From NCBI RefSeq assembly GCF_016918035.1, contig NZ_JAERWK010000015.1:124001-188000 (forward strand): DNA of 64,000 nucleotides. Reading direction: 5' to 3'. The notes below the pieces were generated by a model. The model made no database searches. It was given only the letters and a program-made list of their open reading frames with translations, and was not told where the DNA came from. This DNA is from Nakamurella leprariae (GTDB lineage Bacteria > Actinomycetota > Actinomycetes > Mycobacteriales > Nakamurellaceae). Both the position numbers and the translations under genes were made by a program. Positions 33,018 to 42,609 of the stretch are shown here, piece by piece. Within the stretch, counting starts at the first letter, position 1. The number at the start of each line of letters is the position of its first letter.

Positions 33018-34142
33018 TCAGGGCACGGCCAGGTACAGGAACGCCCACACCGCGTACGCCACGGTGACGACGATCCCCAGGCCCAGCGCCACCCGGCGCC
33101 GCACCGGCGTGTGCAACAGCACCGCCGCGATGAGCAGCAGCGGCAGCGCGCTGGCCGCGTACCGCTCGAACGAGTTGAGCCCCTGCGCGGTGAGTGCCAG
33201 CGCCACCATCGCGACGGTGAACACCCGGTAGGACTGCGGCAGCCACCGCAGCCCGACGACCAGGAGCGTCACCGTCACCGCCACCCACAACAGGTGCAGC
33301 ACCGGCGCGGTCCGGACCACCTCGCCGTCCGCCAGCACCTGCAGGGCGTCGGCGATGGCGTGCCACGGGTTGACCAGCAGCCCACCGCGCAGGTCCGGGT
33401 CGGACTGGGCGGTGAACGGCGCCCACGCCGAACCCCACCGGGACCAGCACCACAGCAGGTATGCCCCCGCGCCCGCCACGGGCGCGGCGACGGCCAAGGT
33501 CCGGGCGCCGAGCCGACGGCGCCACCGCGGGCTGCGCAGCGCCCGCCGGGCGCCCGGCCAGCCGTCCGCCCGGGCGCTGCGGTACGCCTCGACGAGGACC
33601 GGCAACGCCAGCAGCACGCCGGTCGGGCGCAGGAAGCCGCCGGCGAAGCCGGCCACCGCGACCAGCGGCCACCGGGCCCGCCGGGACGCCAGCAGCACCA
33701 CGCACAGCAGCACCCCGAACATCGACTCGGTGTATCCCATGACCAGGACGAACCCGGCCGGGTTGAGGGCCAGCAGCCAGGGGACGCGGTCCGCCGCGGC
33801 CCGGCTCAGCCCCGCGTCGAGCGCGACCCGGTGGGCCAGCAACGCGTACAGCAGCGCGGCCAGGTTGACCACCAGCAGTTGCACCGGGCCGAGGTGGTCG
33901 CCGCCGCCACCGAGGAACCGCACCAGCAGCGGCAGAGCCGGGAAGAACCGCCGGCCCTCGGCGGCCACCCCGTCGTAGCCGTCCTGGGCGATGTCCAGGT
34001 ACCACTTCGCGTCCCAGCCGAGCAGGTCCGTCCGGCCGACCGGCGCGGGCAGCAGCTGGGCCACGGCCAGGGCCAGCAGCACCAGCACCCGGGCGGTGAC
34101 GAACGACAACAGAACCGGGCGCCACGGTTGGGCGTCCACCAC
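33018..34142 (-). CDS. PIG-V-type membrane mannosyltransferase
   Basis: 374 residues with about 8-9 membrane helices. The GT-C signature of PIG-V-like enzymes, WDAKWYLDIAQDGY, lies in the first loop, with FFPALPLLVRFL after it and NPAGFVLVMGYTESMF in the middle. It transfers mannose from polyprenyl-phosphate-mannose outside the membrane, probably to glycolipids or proteins. The frame is open to an ATG at 34361, but that would run 75 bp into the divergent gene's 5' end and no in-frame start lies between, so GTG 34142 is chosen; it has no clear ribosome site. Confidence 0.8.
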   Translation of the reverse strand: MVDAQPWRPVLLSFVTARVLVLLALAVAQLLPAPVGRTDLLGWDAKWYLDIAQDGYDGVAAEGRRFFPALPLLVRFLGGGGDHLGPVQLLVVNLAALLYALLAHRVALDAGLSRAAADRVPWLLALNPAGFVLVMGYTESMFGVLLCVVLLASRRARWPLVAVAGFAGGFLRPTGVLLALPVLVEAYRSARADGWPGARRALRSPRWRRRLGARTLAVAAPVAGAGAYLLWCWSRWGSAWAPFTAQSDPDLRGGLLVNPWHAIADALQVLADGEVVRTAPVLHLLWVAVTVTLLVVGLRWLPQSYRVFTVAMVALALTAQGLNSFERYAASALPLLLIAAVLLHTPVRRRVALGLGIVVTVAYAVWAFLYLAVP

Positions 34143-34286
34143 GGCGCGGAACGCGGGCCACCAGCCTGCCGCCGTCGCCGGGTCGGTCCGGGTGACAATG
34201 CCAGTGCCGGAGGACCGGGCCGCGGCCCGGTCCCGGACGGTCCCGGCCCACCGCGACCACCGCCGTGAGATGAGGAGCCGCCGTTC

Positions 34287-35867
34287 ATGACGCAGGTGTC
34301 CGCCCTCGACGACTCGATCGAGGACTCGCGGATCCCCGGGCGACCGGACGGTGGCCGCCACGGTCGCGGGGCTCGTGCCCGGGGGGCTCTGGTGGTCGCC
34401 GTGGTGCTGGTCGTCGCCCTCGGGGTCGCGGTGCGCACCTTCAGCAGGTCGGCGCTGTGGCTCGATGAGACCCTCTCGGTCAACATCGCCCGGCTGCCCC
34501 TGCCCGAGCTGTTCGATGCCCTGAGGCAGGACGGCTCACCCCCGCTGTACTACCTGCTGCTGCACGGCTGGATGGCCGTGTTCGGGACCACTGACGGCAG
34601 CGTACGGCTGCTGTCGTCACTGTTCTCGGTGGCTTCCCTGCCGGTTGCCTACCACGTCGGGCGCCGGTTCGCCGGTCCGCGGTGCGGGTGGGCGGCGCTG
34701 GTGCTCGTCGCGGTGAATCCGTTCCTGGTCCGGTACGCCACCGAGACCCGGATGTACGCGCTGGTCGCGCTGCTCACCCTGCTGTTCGCCTGGGCCGCGC
34801 TGCGGGTGGCCCACTCGCCCACGGCCGGCCGGTGGGTGTTGGTCTCGCTGCTCGGCGGGATCATGCTGCTCACCAACTACTGGACGGCGTTCACACTGGC
34901 CGCGGCCGGGCTGTGGGTGGTCGCCGAGGCGATCCGGCGGCGCCGGCCCCGGCTCATCGGCCAGCTCGCGCTGGCCGGGGTGGGATCGCTGGTGGTGTTC
35001 AGCCCGTGGCTGGGCGGCTTCCTGTTCCAGCTCGAGCACACCGGCACGCCGTGGGCGGACCGGACCAACTGGACCGCCTTCCCGGACACGCTGCGCGACT
35101 GGGGCGGCGGGCAGGGCTGGGTGGCCGGCGGGATGAGCCTGGTCGTGCTGGCCCTGGTGGTGCTGGCGTTCGTGCCGTGGCGGCGCCGGGATGACGGCCC
35201 CGAGCTGCGCACCGTGTCGATCGCCCTGCTGGTCGGCTCGTTCGGCGCGCTGCTCATCGGGGTGGTGATCAGCTGGGCCATCCACTCGGGCTACGCCATC
35301 CGCTACACCTCGGCCATGGTGGTGCCGGCGCTGCTGCTGGCCGCGGTGGGCGCCGCTCGCCTGTCCGGTCGGCTCCGGCTCGGCGCGCTGGTGGTCGTCG
35401 GCCTGCTCGGACTGGGCATGTCGGTGCCACTGCCGTTCGCCGACGACCGAACCCAGGGCCGGGACACGGCCGAGCTGATCGCCGCGGGCGCGGGACCGGG
35501 GGACCTGGTGCTGTTCTGTCCCGACCAGATCGCGCCGGACGTCAACCGGTACCTGCCGGCCGACCTCGACCAAGCGGTGTACCCGACGCTGGGGCCGCCG
35601 GAGCGGGTGGACTGGGTCGACTACACCGAGCGGAACGAGTCGGCGTCGGTCGTCGACATCGCCGTGGCCGCTTCCCAGCGGGCCACCGGCCGGATCTGGC
35701 TGGTGACCTCCCCCGGCTACCGCACCTACGGCGGCCAGTGCGAGTCGCTGGAGCGGGTGCTCGGCGCGTTGCGTCCGGGTGGCGACCGGGTGCAGGACCT
35801 CGACGACCACTTCTTCGAACGGCAGGCCGTCACCGAGTTCCCGGCGCGGACCACCACCGCGTCCTGA
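34287..35867 (+). CDS. GT39/ArnT-like membrane glycosyltransferase
   Basis: 526 residues, about 10 membrane segments. The acidic pair of GT-C enzymes appears in the first loop, SALWLDETLSVNIA, followed by DGSPPLYYLLLHGWM and RLLSSLFSVASLPVAYHVGR, which match the PMT_2 (GT39) family. A large C-terminal soluble part of 150 residues begins after the last helix. It likely uses polyprenyl-phosphate sugar to modify envelope polymers or proteins. The ATG at 34287 is preceded by GAGGAG. It is divergent from the PIG-V gene, suggesting a shared mannosylation role. Confidence 0.88.
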   Translation: MTQVSALDDSIEDSRIPGRPDGGRHGRGARARGALVVAVVLVVALGVAVRTFSRSALWLDETLSVNIARLPLPELFDALRQDGSPPLYYLLLHGWMAVFGTTDGSVRLLSSLFSVASLPVAYHVGRRFAGPRCGWAALVLVAVNPFLVRYATETRMYALVALLTLLFAWAALRVAHSPTAGRWVLVSLLGGIMLLTNYWTAFTLAAAGLWVVAEAIRRRRPRLIGQLALAGVGSLVVFSPWLGGFLFQLEHTGTPWADRTNWTAFPDTLRDWGGGQGWVAGGMSLVVLALVVLAFVPWRRRDDGPELRTVSIALLVGSFGALLIGVVISWAIHSGYAIRYTSAMVVPALLLAAVGAARLSGRLRLGALVVVGLLGLGMSVPLPFADDRTQGRDTAELIAAGAGPGDLVLFCPDQIAPDVNRYLPADLDQAVYPTLGPPERVDWVDYTERNESASVVDIAVAASQRATGRIWLVTSPGYRTYGGQCESLERVLGALRPGGDRVQDLDDHFFERQAVTEFPARTTTAS

Positions 35868-35909
35868 GACGCCCGGCCAGCGGTCGACCACTCGTCGTAC
35901 GCTCGGACG

Positions 35910-36404
35910 ATGCCGGCACCGACGCTGACGGGGGACCGGGTGGTGCTGCGTCCGGTGTCGCCGCAGGACCACGCCGCGCTGAGCCGGATCCGGGCCACCG
36001 ACGAGGTGTCCCGCTGGTGGGGCTACGACGACGAGTTCCTGGACGCCGACTGCGTCCAGTTCGCGGTCCTGGTGCACGGTCGGCCGATCGGCATGATCCA
36101 GTACGCCGAGGAGACGGACCCGATGTACCGGCACGCCGGCATCGACCTGTTCCTCGATCCGCAGACCCACGGCCAGGGGTACGGCAGCGAGGCGATCCGG
36201 CTGCTGGCCGGCCACCTGTTCGACGACATCGGCCACCACCGGCTGGTCATCGATCCCGCCGCAGCCAATGCGGCCGCCATTGCCGCCTACCGCAAGGCCG
36301 GGTTCCGGCCGGTCGGCGTCATGCGTTCCTACGAACGGAACGCCGACCGGTCCGGCTGGCACGACGGCCTGCTCATGGAGCTGCTGGCCGGCGAGCTGAC
36401 CTGA
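35910..36404 (+). CDS. GNAT-family N-acetyltransferase, aminoglycoside 6'-type-like
   Basis: 164 residues. GNAT elements: [17 protein letters not shown] (motif C), [20 protein letters not shown] (motif A with the acetyl-CoA loop GQGYGS), [20 protein letters not shown] (motif B). The W/D-rich ends ([22 protein letters not shown]) resemble AAC(6')-type acetyltransferases, but chromosomal members of this kind in soil actinomycetes often have other amine substrates, so no resistance claim is made. Start ATG 35910. Confidence 0.88.
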   Translation: MPAPTLTGDRVVLRPVSPQDHAALSRIRATDEVSRWWGYDDEFLDADCVQFAVLVHGRPIGMIQYAEETDPMYRHAGIDLFLDPQTHGQGYGSEAIRLLAGHLFDDIGHHRLVIDPAAANAAAIAAYRKAGFRPVGVMRSYERNADRSGWHDGLLMELLAGELT

Positions 36405-36425
36405 GCGACGGTCCGCGCCGGTGCC

Positions 36426-37385
36426 TCACCGTTCGGCGAGCGCCTCGGTGAGCTGCGGCGCCACGGTGAACAGGTCGCCCACCACGCCGAAGTCGGCGAT
36501 CTCGAAGATGGGGGCGTCGGGGTCCTTGTTGACCGCGACGATGGTCTTGGAGGTCTGCATGCCGGCGCGGTGCTGGATGGCGCCGGAGATGCCCAGGGCG
36601 ATGTACACCTGGGGCGAGACGCTGGTGCCGGTCTGACCGACCTGGAACTGCGCGGGATAGAAGCCGGCGTCCACCGCGGCTCGGGAGGCGCCGACCGCGC
36701 CGCCGACGGTGTCGGCCAGCTGCTCGACCACGGTGAACTTCTCGGCCGAGCCGACGCCGCGGCCGCCGGAGACGACCACCGAGGCGGCGGTGAGCTCGGG
36801 ACGGTCGCCGACCGGCTCGTGGTGCTCCTCGAGAACGGTCGGCGCCGGAGCCGGTGCCTCGACGGTGAGTTCGACGACGGCCGGGGCGTCCGCCGGTGCC
36901 GCGGTGTCCTCGATGGAGTTGCCGCGCCAGGTGATGACCGGGACGCCGCGGGTGGTGGTCCAGCGCACCGAGTAGGCGCCGCCGAACGCGGGCTGGGTGA
37001 CGACCACCTGCCCGTCGAGCAGTTCGACGTCGGTGGACTCGGCCAGCACACCGGAGTCCAGCCGGACGGCCAGCCGCCCGGCCAGCTCCCGTCCGTCGAA
37101 CGTCGACTCGATCAGCACGGCAGACACGTCCCCGGTAGCGGTGACGGCGGCGGTCAGCGCGGCGAGTTCGCCGGTGAGCAGGGGAGCGCCGGCCGGCGGC
37201 GCGGCGACGAGGACGGTGGTCGCGCCGGCCGCCCCCAGGGCGGTCACCAGGGTGTCCCGTTCGGCGGGGTCGCAGACCAGCACGGCGGCCGGGTCGCCGA
37301 CCCGGGCGGCGGCGGCGAGCAGTTCGGCGGTGACCGGGCGCAGGGCGCCGTCGGCGGTCACGGCCAGGACCAGGGCCTGGGGCAT
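36426..37385 (-). CDS. etfA: Electron transfer flavoprotein alpha subunit
   Basis: 319-residue FAD-binding subunit. The C-terminal FAD domain is canonical: [70 protein letters not shown]. With EtfB it passes electrons from acyl-CoA dehydrogenases to ETF:quinone oxidoreductase. ATG 37385 is preceded by GGAAGGGAA. It is the last gene of the acyl-CoA operon, 63 bp after etfB. Confidence 0.97.
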   Translation of the reverse strand: MPQALVLAVTADGALRPVTAELLAAAARVGDPAAVLVCDPAERDTLVTALGAAGATTVLVAAPPAGAPLLTGELAALTAAVTATGDVSAVLIESTFDGRELAGRLAVRLDSGVLAESTDVELLDGQVVVTQPAFGGAYSVRWTTTRGVPVITWRGNSIEDTAAPADAPAVVELTVEAPAPAPTVLEEHHEPVGDRPELTAASVVVSGGRGVGSAEKFTVVEQLADTVGGAVGASRAAVDAGFYPAQFQVGQTGTSVSPQVYIALGISGAIQHRAGMQTSKTIVAVNKDPDAPIFEIADFGVVGDLFTVAPQLTEALAER

Positions 37386-37448
37386 GTCAGTTCCCTTCCG
37401 GTGCGGATCGTGCGGCGGACTCGTGAACGGGCTCGTGGTTGGGCTGGA

Positions 37449-38228
37449 TCACAGCACCTTCCGCTCGATGAGGTACCGGGCGGCCTGGGCGCCGGCGCTG
37501 CCGTCGTCGGTGATGGTGTGGCCGCCGGTGCGGGGCGGACGGGGGGCGCCGTCCACGGCGCGGGTGGCGGATCCGGCCGCGCCGACCCGGTCGGCGTCGA
37601 CGCCGAGATCGGCCAGGGTCAGGGTGGTGACCGGCTTCTTCTTGGCCGACATGATCCCCTTGAAGTTGGGGTAGCGCGGTTCGGCGATCTTCTCGTTCAC
37701 CGAGACCACAGCGGGCAGCGGCGCCTGGATGCGGGCCCAGCCGCCCTCGACGACGCGTTCGGCGGTGAGGGTGTCGCCGTCGACGGTGAGGGCGCGGACC
37801 GAGGTGACCGCCGGCAGCCCGAGGCGTTCGGCGAGCATGGCCGGGACGGCGGCGGAGCGGCCGTCGGTGGACTCGTTGCCGGTCACGATGAGATCGACGT
37901 CCAGTTGCCGCAGGGCCGCGGCCAGCACGGCGGAGGTGGCCACTGCGTCGGATCCGGCCAGCGCGGGGTCGGTGATGTGCACGGCCTTGGCGGCGCCCAT
38001 GGCCAGCGCCTTGCGCAGGGCGTCGGTGGCGCCGTCGGGGCCCATGGTCACCGCGGTGACCTCGCCGCCGTGCTGTTCGGTCAGGGTGAGGGCGAGTTCC
38101 ACCCCGCGGGTGTCGATCTCGTCGATCACGGCGTCGGTGGCGGCGCGGTCGAGCGACCAGTCGGTCTCGTGCAGCCTGCGCTCGCCGTAGGTGTCGGGTA
38201 CCTGCTTGATCAGGACCGCGATGTCCAC
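37449..38228 (-). CDS. etfB: Electron transfer flavoprotein beta subunit
   Basis: 259-residue AMP-binding ETF subunit: MDIAVLIKQVPDTYGERRLH, EQHGGEVTAVTMGPDGATDA, DLIVTGNESTDGRSAAVPAM, and VVSVNEKIAEPRYPNFKGIM with the family's conserved 'PRYPNFKGIM' end. It pairs with EtfA as electron acceptor for the acyl-CoA dehydrogenase in the same operon. Start GTG 38228 with GGAAGGATCACC upstream. It lies 28 bp after the enoyl-CoA hydratase. Confidence 0.97.
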   Translation of the reverse strand: MDIAVLIKQVPDTYGERRLHETDWSLDRAATDAVIDEIDTRGVELALTLTEQHGGEVTAVTMGPDGATDALRKALAMGAAKAVHITDPALAGSDAVATSAVLAAALRQLDVDLIVTGNESTDGRSAAVPAMLAERLGLPAVTSVRALTVDGDTLTAERVVEGGWARIQAPLPAVVSVNEKIAEPRYPNFKGIMSAKKKPVTTLTLADLGVDADRVGAAGSATRAVDGAPRPPRTGGHTITDDGSAGAQAARYLIERKVL

Positions 38229-38255
38229 GGTGATCCTTCCGGAGGGTGTGGGTGG

Positions 38256-39041
38256 TCAGGAGTGGGTGAAGTCGGGACGCCGCTTCTCGGTGAAGGCGGC
38301 CATGCCTTCCTTCTGGTCGGCGGTGGCGAACACGGCGTGGAACACCCGGCGCTCGAAGCGGATGCCCTCGGCCAGGGTGGTCTCGAACGCGCGGTTGACG
38401 GCTTCCTTGGCCATCGCGGTCACCGGGTGGCTGTACCCGGCGATGGTGGCGGCGATGCGCAGGGTCTCCTCCAGCAGGTCGGCGGCGGGCACGACGCGGG
38501 AGACCAGGCCGGCGCGGTCGGCCTCGTCGACCTTCATGGGGCGACCGGTCAGGATCAGGTCCATCGCCTTGGCCTTGCCGATGGCCCGGGTGAGCCGCTG
38601 GGACCCGCCGATGCCGGGGATGACCCCGAGCTTGATCTCTGGCTGGCCGAAGACCGCGGTGTCAGCGGCGATGAGCAGGTCGCAGAGCATGGCCAGCTCG
38701 CAGCCGCCGCCCAGAGCGTGCCCGGCCACGGCCGCGATCAGCGGGGTCCGCAGCGACGCCAACCGGTCCCAGTCGCCGAAGAGGTCGTCGACGTAGGTCT
38801 GCGGGTAGGTCTGGGGCTGCATCTGTTTGATGTCCGCACCGGCCGCGAACGCCCGGTCCGACCCGGTGATCACGATCGCCCCGATGCCCGGGTCGCGATC
38901 CAGAGCCGTTGCCGCGTCGACCACCTCGGTCATCAACTCGCGGTTCAGCGCGTTCAGCGCCTCCGGCCGGTGCAGGGTGATCACCCCGACCCCGGGGGCG
39001 GACTCCGGGCGGTCGAGCAGGATCGTCCGGTACTCGGTCAC
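38256..39041 (-). CDS. Enoyl-CoA hydratase
   Basis: 261-residue crotonase. Oxyanion-hole segments [11 protein letters not shown] and [19 protein letters not shown], catalytic Glu positions in [11 protein letters not shown] and [19 protein letters not shown], so a true hydratase. It adds water to 2-enoyl-CoA; in this operon methacrylyl-CoA or short branched substrates are likely. The GTG start at 39041 overlaps the preceding stop by GTGA. Confidence 0.95.
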   Translation of the reverse strand: MTEYRTILLDRPESAPGVGVITLHRPEALNALNRELMTEVVDAATALDRDPGIGAIVITGSDRAFAAGADIKQMQPQTYPQTYVDDLFGDWDRLASLRTPLIAAVAGHALGGGCELAMLCDLLIAADTAVFGQPEIKLGVIPGIGGSQRLTRAIGKAKAMDLILTGRPMKVDEADRAGLVSRVVPAADLLEETLRIAATIAGYSHPVTAMAKEAVNRAFETTLAEGIRFERRVFHAVFATADQKEGMAAFTEKRRPDFTHS

Positions 39042-40153
39042 GACTGGGTCCCTTCGGAGGTGGGGAACGGCTGGTCCGGGAACGGGGCGTCCGGGCGCGG
39101 GGTGAACCAGCCGGCGACCACGACCGGGTCCACCTGGTCGAACGTGGGCGGAGACCAGCGGGGCATACGGTCCTTGTCGATGATCTGCGCCCGGATCCCC
39201 TCGGCCAGGTCGGGGTGCCGCAGCGCCGCGCAGGACAGCGAGAACTCCTGGTTGAGCGCCTGTTCCAGCGAGGCGCCGATGGTCCGGACCGAGGTGAGGG
39301 CGGCCAGGGTCACGGTCACCGCGGTCGGGCTGGCGGTGGTGATGGCCTCGGCGGCCCGGCGCGCGCCGGCCTCCGGGGCGGCCCGCAGCGCCGCGACGAT
39401 CTCCGGCACCGTGCCCGCGGCGTAGCAGCGGTCGATCCAGTCGCGGTCGGCGGCCAGCGCACCGGGTCCCGGCGGCTGGGCCACGGCCGCGAGTGCGGTC
39501 GGGACGTCCTGCCGGGTCAGCCGGTCGAGCAGCTCGGGAAGGTGCCCGGACGGCACGACCAGATCAGCGAAGCCGGCCAGGACGGCGTCCGCGGCGTCCA
39601 TCCGCCCGGCGGTCAGGCCCAGATGGGTGCCGAGGTGTCCCGGCGCCCGGGCCAGCAGGAGGGTGCCGCCGACGTCGGGGCACAGGCCGATGCCGACCTC
39701 GGGCATGCCGACCACCGACCGCTCGGTGACCACCCGGTGCGCGGCGTGGCCGGCCAGGCCCACCCCGCCGCCCATCGTGATGCCGTCCATGATCGCCACG
39801 AACGGCTTCGGGTACGTCCCGATGAACGCGTTGAGCCGGTACTCGTCCCGCCAGAAATCAACGGAGGCCGACCCTCCCGCGACGGCGTCGGCGTGCACGG
39901 CGCGGATGTCGCCGCCGGCGCACAGACCCCGGTCGCCCGCGCCGGTCAGCACCACCGTCCGCACCGCGTCGTCGACCGCCCAGTCGCGCAGCGCGCGGTC
40001 GATCAGCCCGACCATCTCGTGGGTGAGCGCGTTGATGGCGCGGGGCCGGTCGAGGGTGATGGTGCCGACACCACCGGCCACCTCGAAGCGCACCGGCGAC
40101 GCGGGCGCCGGCGAGGGGTGGTCGGTGCTGGCGCGGGCGGCCGGCGCCGTCAT
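39038..40153 (-). CDS. 3-hydroxyisobutyryl-CoA hydrolase (enoyl-CoA hydratase/isomerase family)
   Basis: 371 residues, crotonase fold with the long HIBCH-type C-terminal extension. Diagnostic segments: [55 protein letters not shown], and [20 protein letters not shown] with [17 protein letters not shown] at the end, all typical of hydrolases that release 3-hydroxyisobutyrate in valine breakdown. ATG 40153 overlaps the upstream stop (ATGA) and its own stop overlaps the next start (GTGA), so translation is tightly coupled in the operon. Confidence 0.93.
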   Translation of the reverse strand: MTAPAARASTDHPSPAPASPVRFEVAGGVGTITLDRPRAINALTHEMVGLIDRALRDWAVDDAVRTVVLTGAGDRGLCAGGDIRAVHADAVAGGSASVDFWRDEYRLNAFIGTYPKPFVAIMDGITMGGGVGLAGHAAHRVVTERSVVGMPEVGIGLCPDVGGTLLLARAPGHLGTHLGLTAGRMDAADAVLAGFADLVVPSGHLPELLDRLTRQDVPTALAAVAQPPGPGALAADRDWIDRCYAAGTVPEIVAALRAAPEAGARRAAEAITTASPTAVTVTLAALTSVRTIGASLEQALNQEFSLSCAALRHPDLAEGIRAQIIDKDRMPRWSPPTFDQVDPVVVAGWFTPRPDAPFPDQPFPTSEGTQS

Positions 40154-41292
40154 CGGCCGATCACGTCCCGGGCGATGACCATCTTCATGATCTCGTTGGT
40201 GCCTTCCAGGATCTGGTGGACCCGCAGGTCCCGGACGAGCTTCTCGATGCCGTACTCGGCCAGGTACCCGTACCCGCCGTGCAGCTGCAGCGCCTGGTTC
40301 GCCACCGCGAACCCGGTGTCGGTGGCCAGTCGCTTGGCCATCGCACACCACCGCACCGCGTCCGGGGCCTTGCGGTCCAGCGCGTCGGCCGCCCGCCACA
40401 GCAGCAACCGGGCCGCCTCGAGTTCGGTCACCATGTCGGCCACCGAGAACTGGAGCGCCTGGAACTGGTCGAGCCGCTTGCCGAACGCCGTGCGCTCGCT
40501 CATGTACTGCAGCGTGCGGTCCAGCGCCGACTGGGCGCCGCCCAGCGAGCTCGCGCCGATGTTGATGCGGCCGCCGTTCAGCCCGCTCATCGCGATGCGG
40601 AACCCCTGGCCCTCGCCGCCGAGGCGATGGGTCACCGGGACCCGCACGCCCTCGAGGATCACCGGACGGGTCGGTTGCGCGTTCCAGCCCATCTTCGCCT
40701 CGTTCGGCCCGAACGACAGCCCGGCCGCGTCCCGCTCGACCAGGAACGCGGTGATGCCGCTCGCCCCGGAGGCGGCGTCGCCGGTCCGGGCCATGACGAT
40801 GTACACACCGCTGGCCCCGGCCCCGGAGATGAACTGCTTGACCCCATCCAGCACGTACTCCTCACCGTCCCGGACCGCCCGGGTGGTCAGCGCGGCGGCG
40901 TCGGAGCCGGCGCCCGGCTCGGTCAGGCAGTACGACCCGAGGACGGTCATCTCGCACAGCTCGGGCAGGAACCGTTCGCGCTGCTCCTGGCTGCCGTACC
41001 GGTCGATCATCCAGGCGACCATGTTGTGGATGGAGATGTAGCTGGCGACGGTCGGGCAGCCGGCGGCCAGTGCCTCGATGATCAGCGCCGCGTCCAGCCG
41101 GGACAACCCGCTGCCCCCGACGTCCTCCCGGACGTACATGCCGCCCATGCCCAGCCCGCCCGCCTTGGCCAGCACGTCGACCGGGAAGTGCTTGGTGCGG
41201 TCCCATTCCAGCGCGTCCGGCGCGAGGAACTCCGCGGCGAAGTCCCGCGACACCTCGACCAGCGCGCGCTGGTCGTCGGTCAGCTCGAACAC
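40150..41292 (-). CDS. Acyl-CoA dehydrogenase, isobutyryl-CoA dehydrogenase-like
   Basis: 380-residue flavoprotein. ACAD signature GSYCLTEPGAGSDAAAL, FAD-binding ERTAFGKRLDQFQALQFSVA, catalytic Glu region YGIEKLVRDLRVHQILEGTN(E). Placement before HIBCH and enoyl-CoA hydratase suggests isobutyryl-CoA to methacrylyl-CoA oxidation in valine degradation, with electrons passing to EtfAB in the same operon. The start is GTG 41292 with GGAGGTG at the correct distance. First gene of the operon. Confidence 0.94.
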   Translation of the reverse strand: MFELTDDQRALVEVSRDFAAEFLAPDALEWDRTKHFPVDVLAKAGGLGMGGMYVREDVGGSGLSRLDAALIIEALAAGCPTVASYISIHNMVAWMIDRYGSQEQRERFLPELCEMTVLGSYCLTEPGAGSDAAALTTRAVRDGEEYVLDGVKQFISGAGASGVYIVMARTGDAASGASGITAFLVERDAAGLSFGPNEAKMGWNAQPTRPVILEGVRVPVTHRLGGEGQGFRIAMSGLNGGRINIGASSLGGAQSALDRTLQYMSERTAFGKRLDQFQALQFSVADMVTELEAARLLLWRAADALDRKAPDAVRWCAMAKRLATDTGFAVANQALQLHGGYGYLAEYGIEKLVRDLRVHQILEGTNEIMKMVIARDVIGR

Positions 41293-41413
41293 CGTCCACC
41301 TCCGCGCCGAGGAACAGTCACCGCTCCGACAGTAGGTCATCCTAGTGTCGGGCGTCGGACGGGCGTCAAGGCGAACGAGGCCGGGGTCACACCCACACCG
41401 CCAGGGACGACGA

Positions 41414-41450
41414 GAGGGCGGGCCCGACAGTGCATGTCGGGCCCGCCCTC
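41414..41450. terminator. Strong hairpin terminator downstream of mmsB
   Basis: Perfect 16-bp stem GAGGGCGGGCCCGACA/TGTCGGGCCCGCCCTC with a five-base loop. It lies 29 bp after the mmsB stop (minus strand) and before the acyl-CoA dehydrogenase start, so the mmsB unit and the acyl-CoA operon are separate transcripts. Confidence 0.8.
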
Positions 41451-41478
41451 GCGGGTCGAGCCGGGGGTCTGCGGGTGG

Positions 41479-42402
41479 TCAGTCGGCGGTGGCGTCGGCC
41501 GTGCTGCCGGGGTCGGGCAGCGTGCCGTCGACCAGCTTGACCATGGAGGCCGTGTCCTTGCCGCTCCAGCCGGCCTCGATCAGCCGGTCCAGGTCGGCCA
41601 GCGCCCGGCTGGCGTACGGCAGGTCCAGGCCAGCGCCGGCCCCGGCCTCCAGGGCCAGGCCGACGTCCTTGCGCATCAGGCTGACCGCGAAGCCGCCGTT
41701 GAAATCGTGGTTCACCGCGGCGGTCTCGACCACGCCCGGCGACGGGTACCAGTTCTTCAGGGCCCAGCTGGAACCCGAGGAGACCTCGGCGATCTGGTAG
41801 AACACGGCCGGGTCGAGTCCGAGCCGATCGGCCAGGGTGGCGCCCTCGGCCAGGCCGGCGGTGTTGATGGCCAGCATCATGTTGTTGGCCAGCTTGGCCG
41901 ACTGGCCCGCCCCCGGGCCGCCCGCGTGGAAGACGCGGCCGGCCAGCACCTCGATGAGCGGCCGCGCCGCCTCCAGGTTCTCGCCCGTGCCGCCGACCAT
42001 GAAGGTCAGCGTGCCGGCGGCCGCGCCGAAGACGCCGCCCGACACCGGGGCGTCCAGGAAGCGGAAGCCCCGTCCGGTCACCGCCTCGTGCAGCTCACGG
42101 GCGGTGGCGATGTCGATGGTCGAGGAGTCGACGACCAGCGCCCCGGCGGGCAGGTGGTCGAGCACGCCGTCCGCGTCCAGCAGCACCGAGGACACCAGGC
42201 GGCCGTTGGGCAGCATGGTGAACACCACGTCGGCGCCGGCGACCGCCTCGGCCAGCACGGTCGCGACGCTCACCCCGTGCTCGGCGGCCGACCGCTGCGC
42301 CTGCTCGCTCGGGTCGTAGCCGGTCACCGTGTACCCGGCGGCCACCAGGTTCCCGGCCATCGGGCCGCCCATGTTGCCCAGGCCGATCCACGCCACCTTC
42401 AT
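41479..42402 (-). CDS. mmsB: 3-hydroxyisobutyrate dehydrogenase
   Basis: 307 residues. Rossmann motif WIGLGNMGGPMAGNLVAAGY, substrate-binding DAPVSGGVFGAAAGTLTFMV, catalytic Lys in GAGQSAKLANNMMLAI, and the C-terminal NHDFNGGFAVSLMRKDVGLA typical of HIBADH. It oxidises 3-hydroxyisobutyrate to methylmalonate semialdehyde, following HIBCH in valine breakdown; a methylmalonate-semialdehyde dehydrogenase is not in the window. ATG 42402 with AAGGAG. Divergent from a LysR gene, with a palindrome between. Confidence 0.93.
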   Translation of the reverse strand: MKVAWIGLGNMGGPMAGNLVAAGYTVTGYDPSEQAQRSAAEHGVSVATVLAEAVAGADVVFTMLPNGRLVSSVLLDADGVLDHLPAGALVVDSSTIDIATARELHEAVTGRGFRFLDAPVSGGVFGAAAGTLTFMVGGTGENLEAARPLIEVLAGRVFHAGGPGAGQSAKLANNMMLAINTAGLAEGATLADRLGLDPAVFYQIAEVSSGSSWALKNWYPSPGVVETAAVNHDFNGGFAVSLMRKDVGLALEAGAGAGLDLPYASRALADLDRLIEAGWSGKDTASMVKLVDGTLPDPGSTADATAD

Positions 42403-42539
42403 CGGTGCGCTCCTTCGTTCGGTCGTGTCGTTCGGTGCAGGGCACCGCGCGAGGGACCGACGACGGTGCCGATGTGCGTGTCCGACCGGACATGTTCCTC
42501 CTGACCGCTCCCGTCCGGAACGGGCAAGGACACCCAGGT

Positions 42540-42559
42540 GCTGTGCGATCCTGCACAGC
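42540..42559. promoter_or_regulatory. Palindromic site between mmsB and the LysR gene
   Basis: GCTGTGC-N6-GCACAGC, a perfect dyad containing the LysR-type T-N11-A pattern, in the divergent region 50 bp before the LysR start and 138 bp before mmsB. Probable binding site for the adjacent LysR-type regulator. Confidence 0.6.
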
Positions 42560-42609
42560 AACCCTCGGCGTCGCGGGACGGCGACACGAGGGACCGGAGG
42601 GACGAGGGC

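Noticed and set aside
34143-34361. N-terminal extension of the PIG-V gene to the ATG at 34361
   Set aside because: Overlaps the 5' end of the divergent glycosyltransferase, which has a strong ribosome site; extension lacks membrane or family features.
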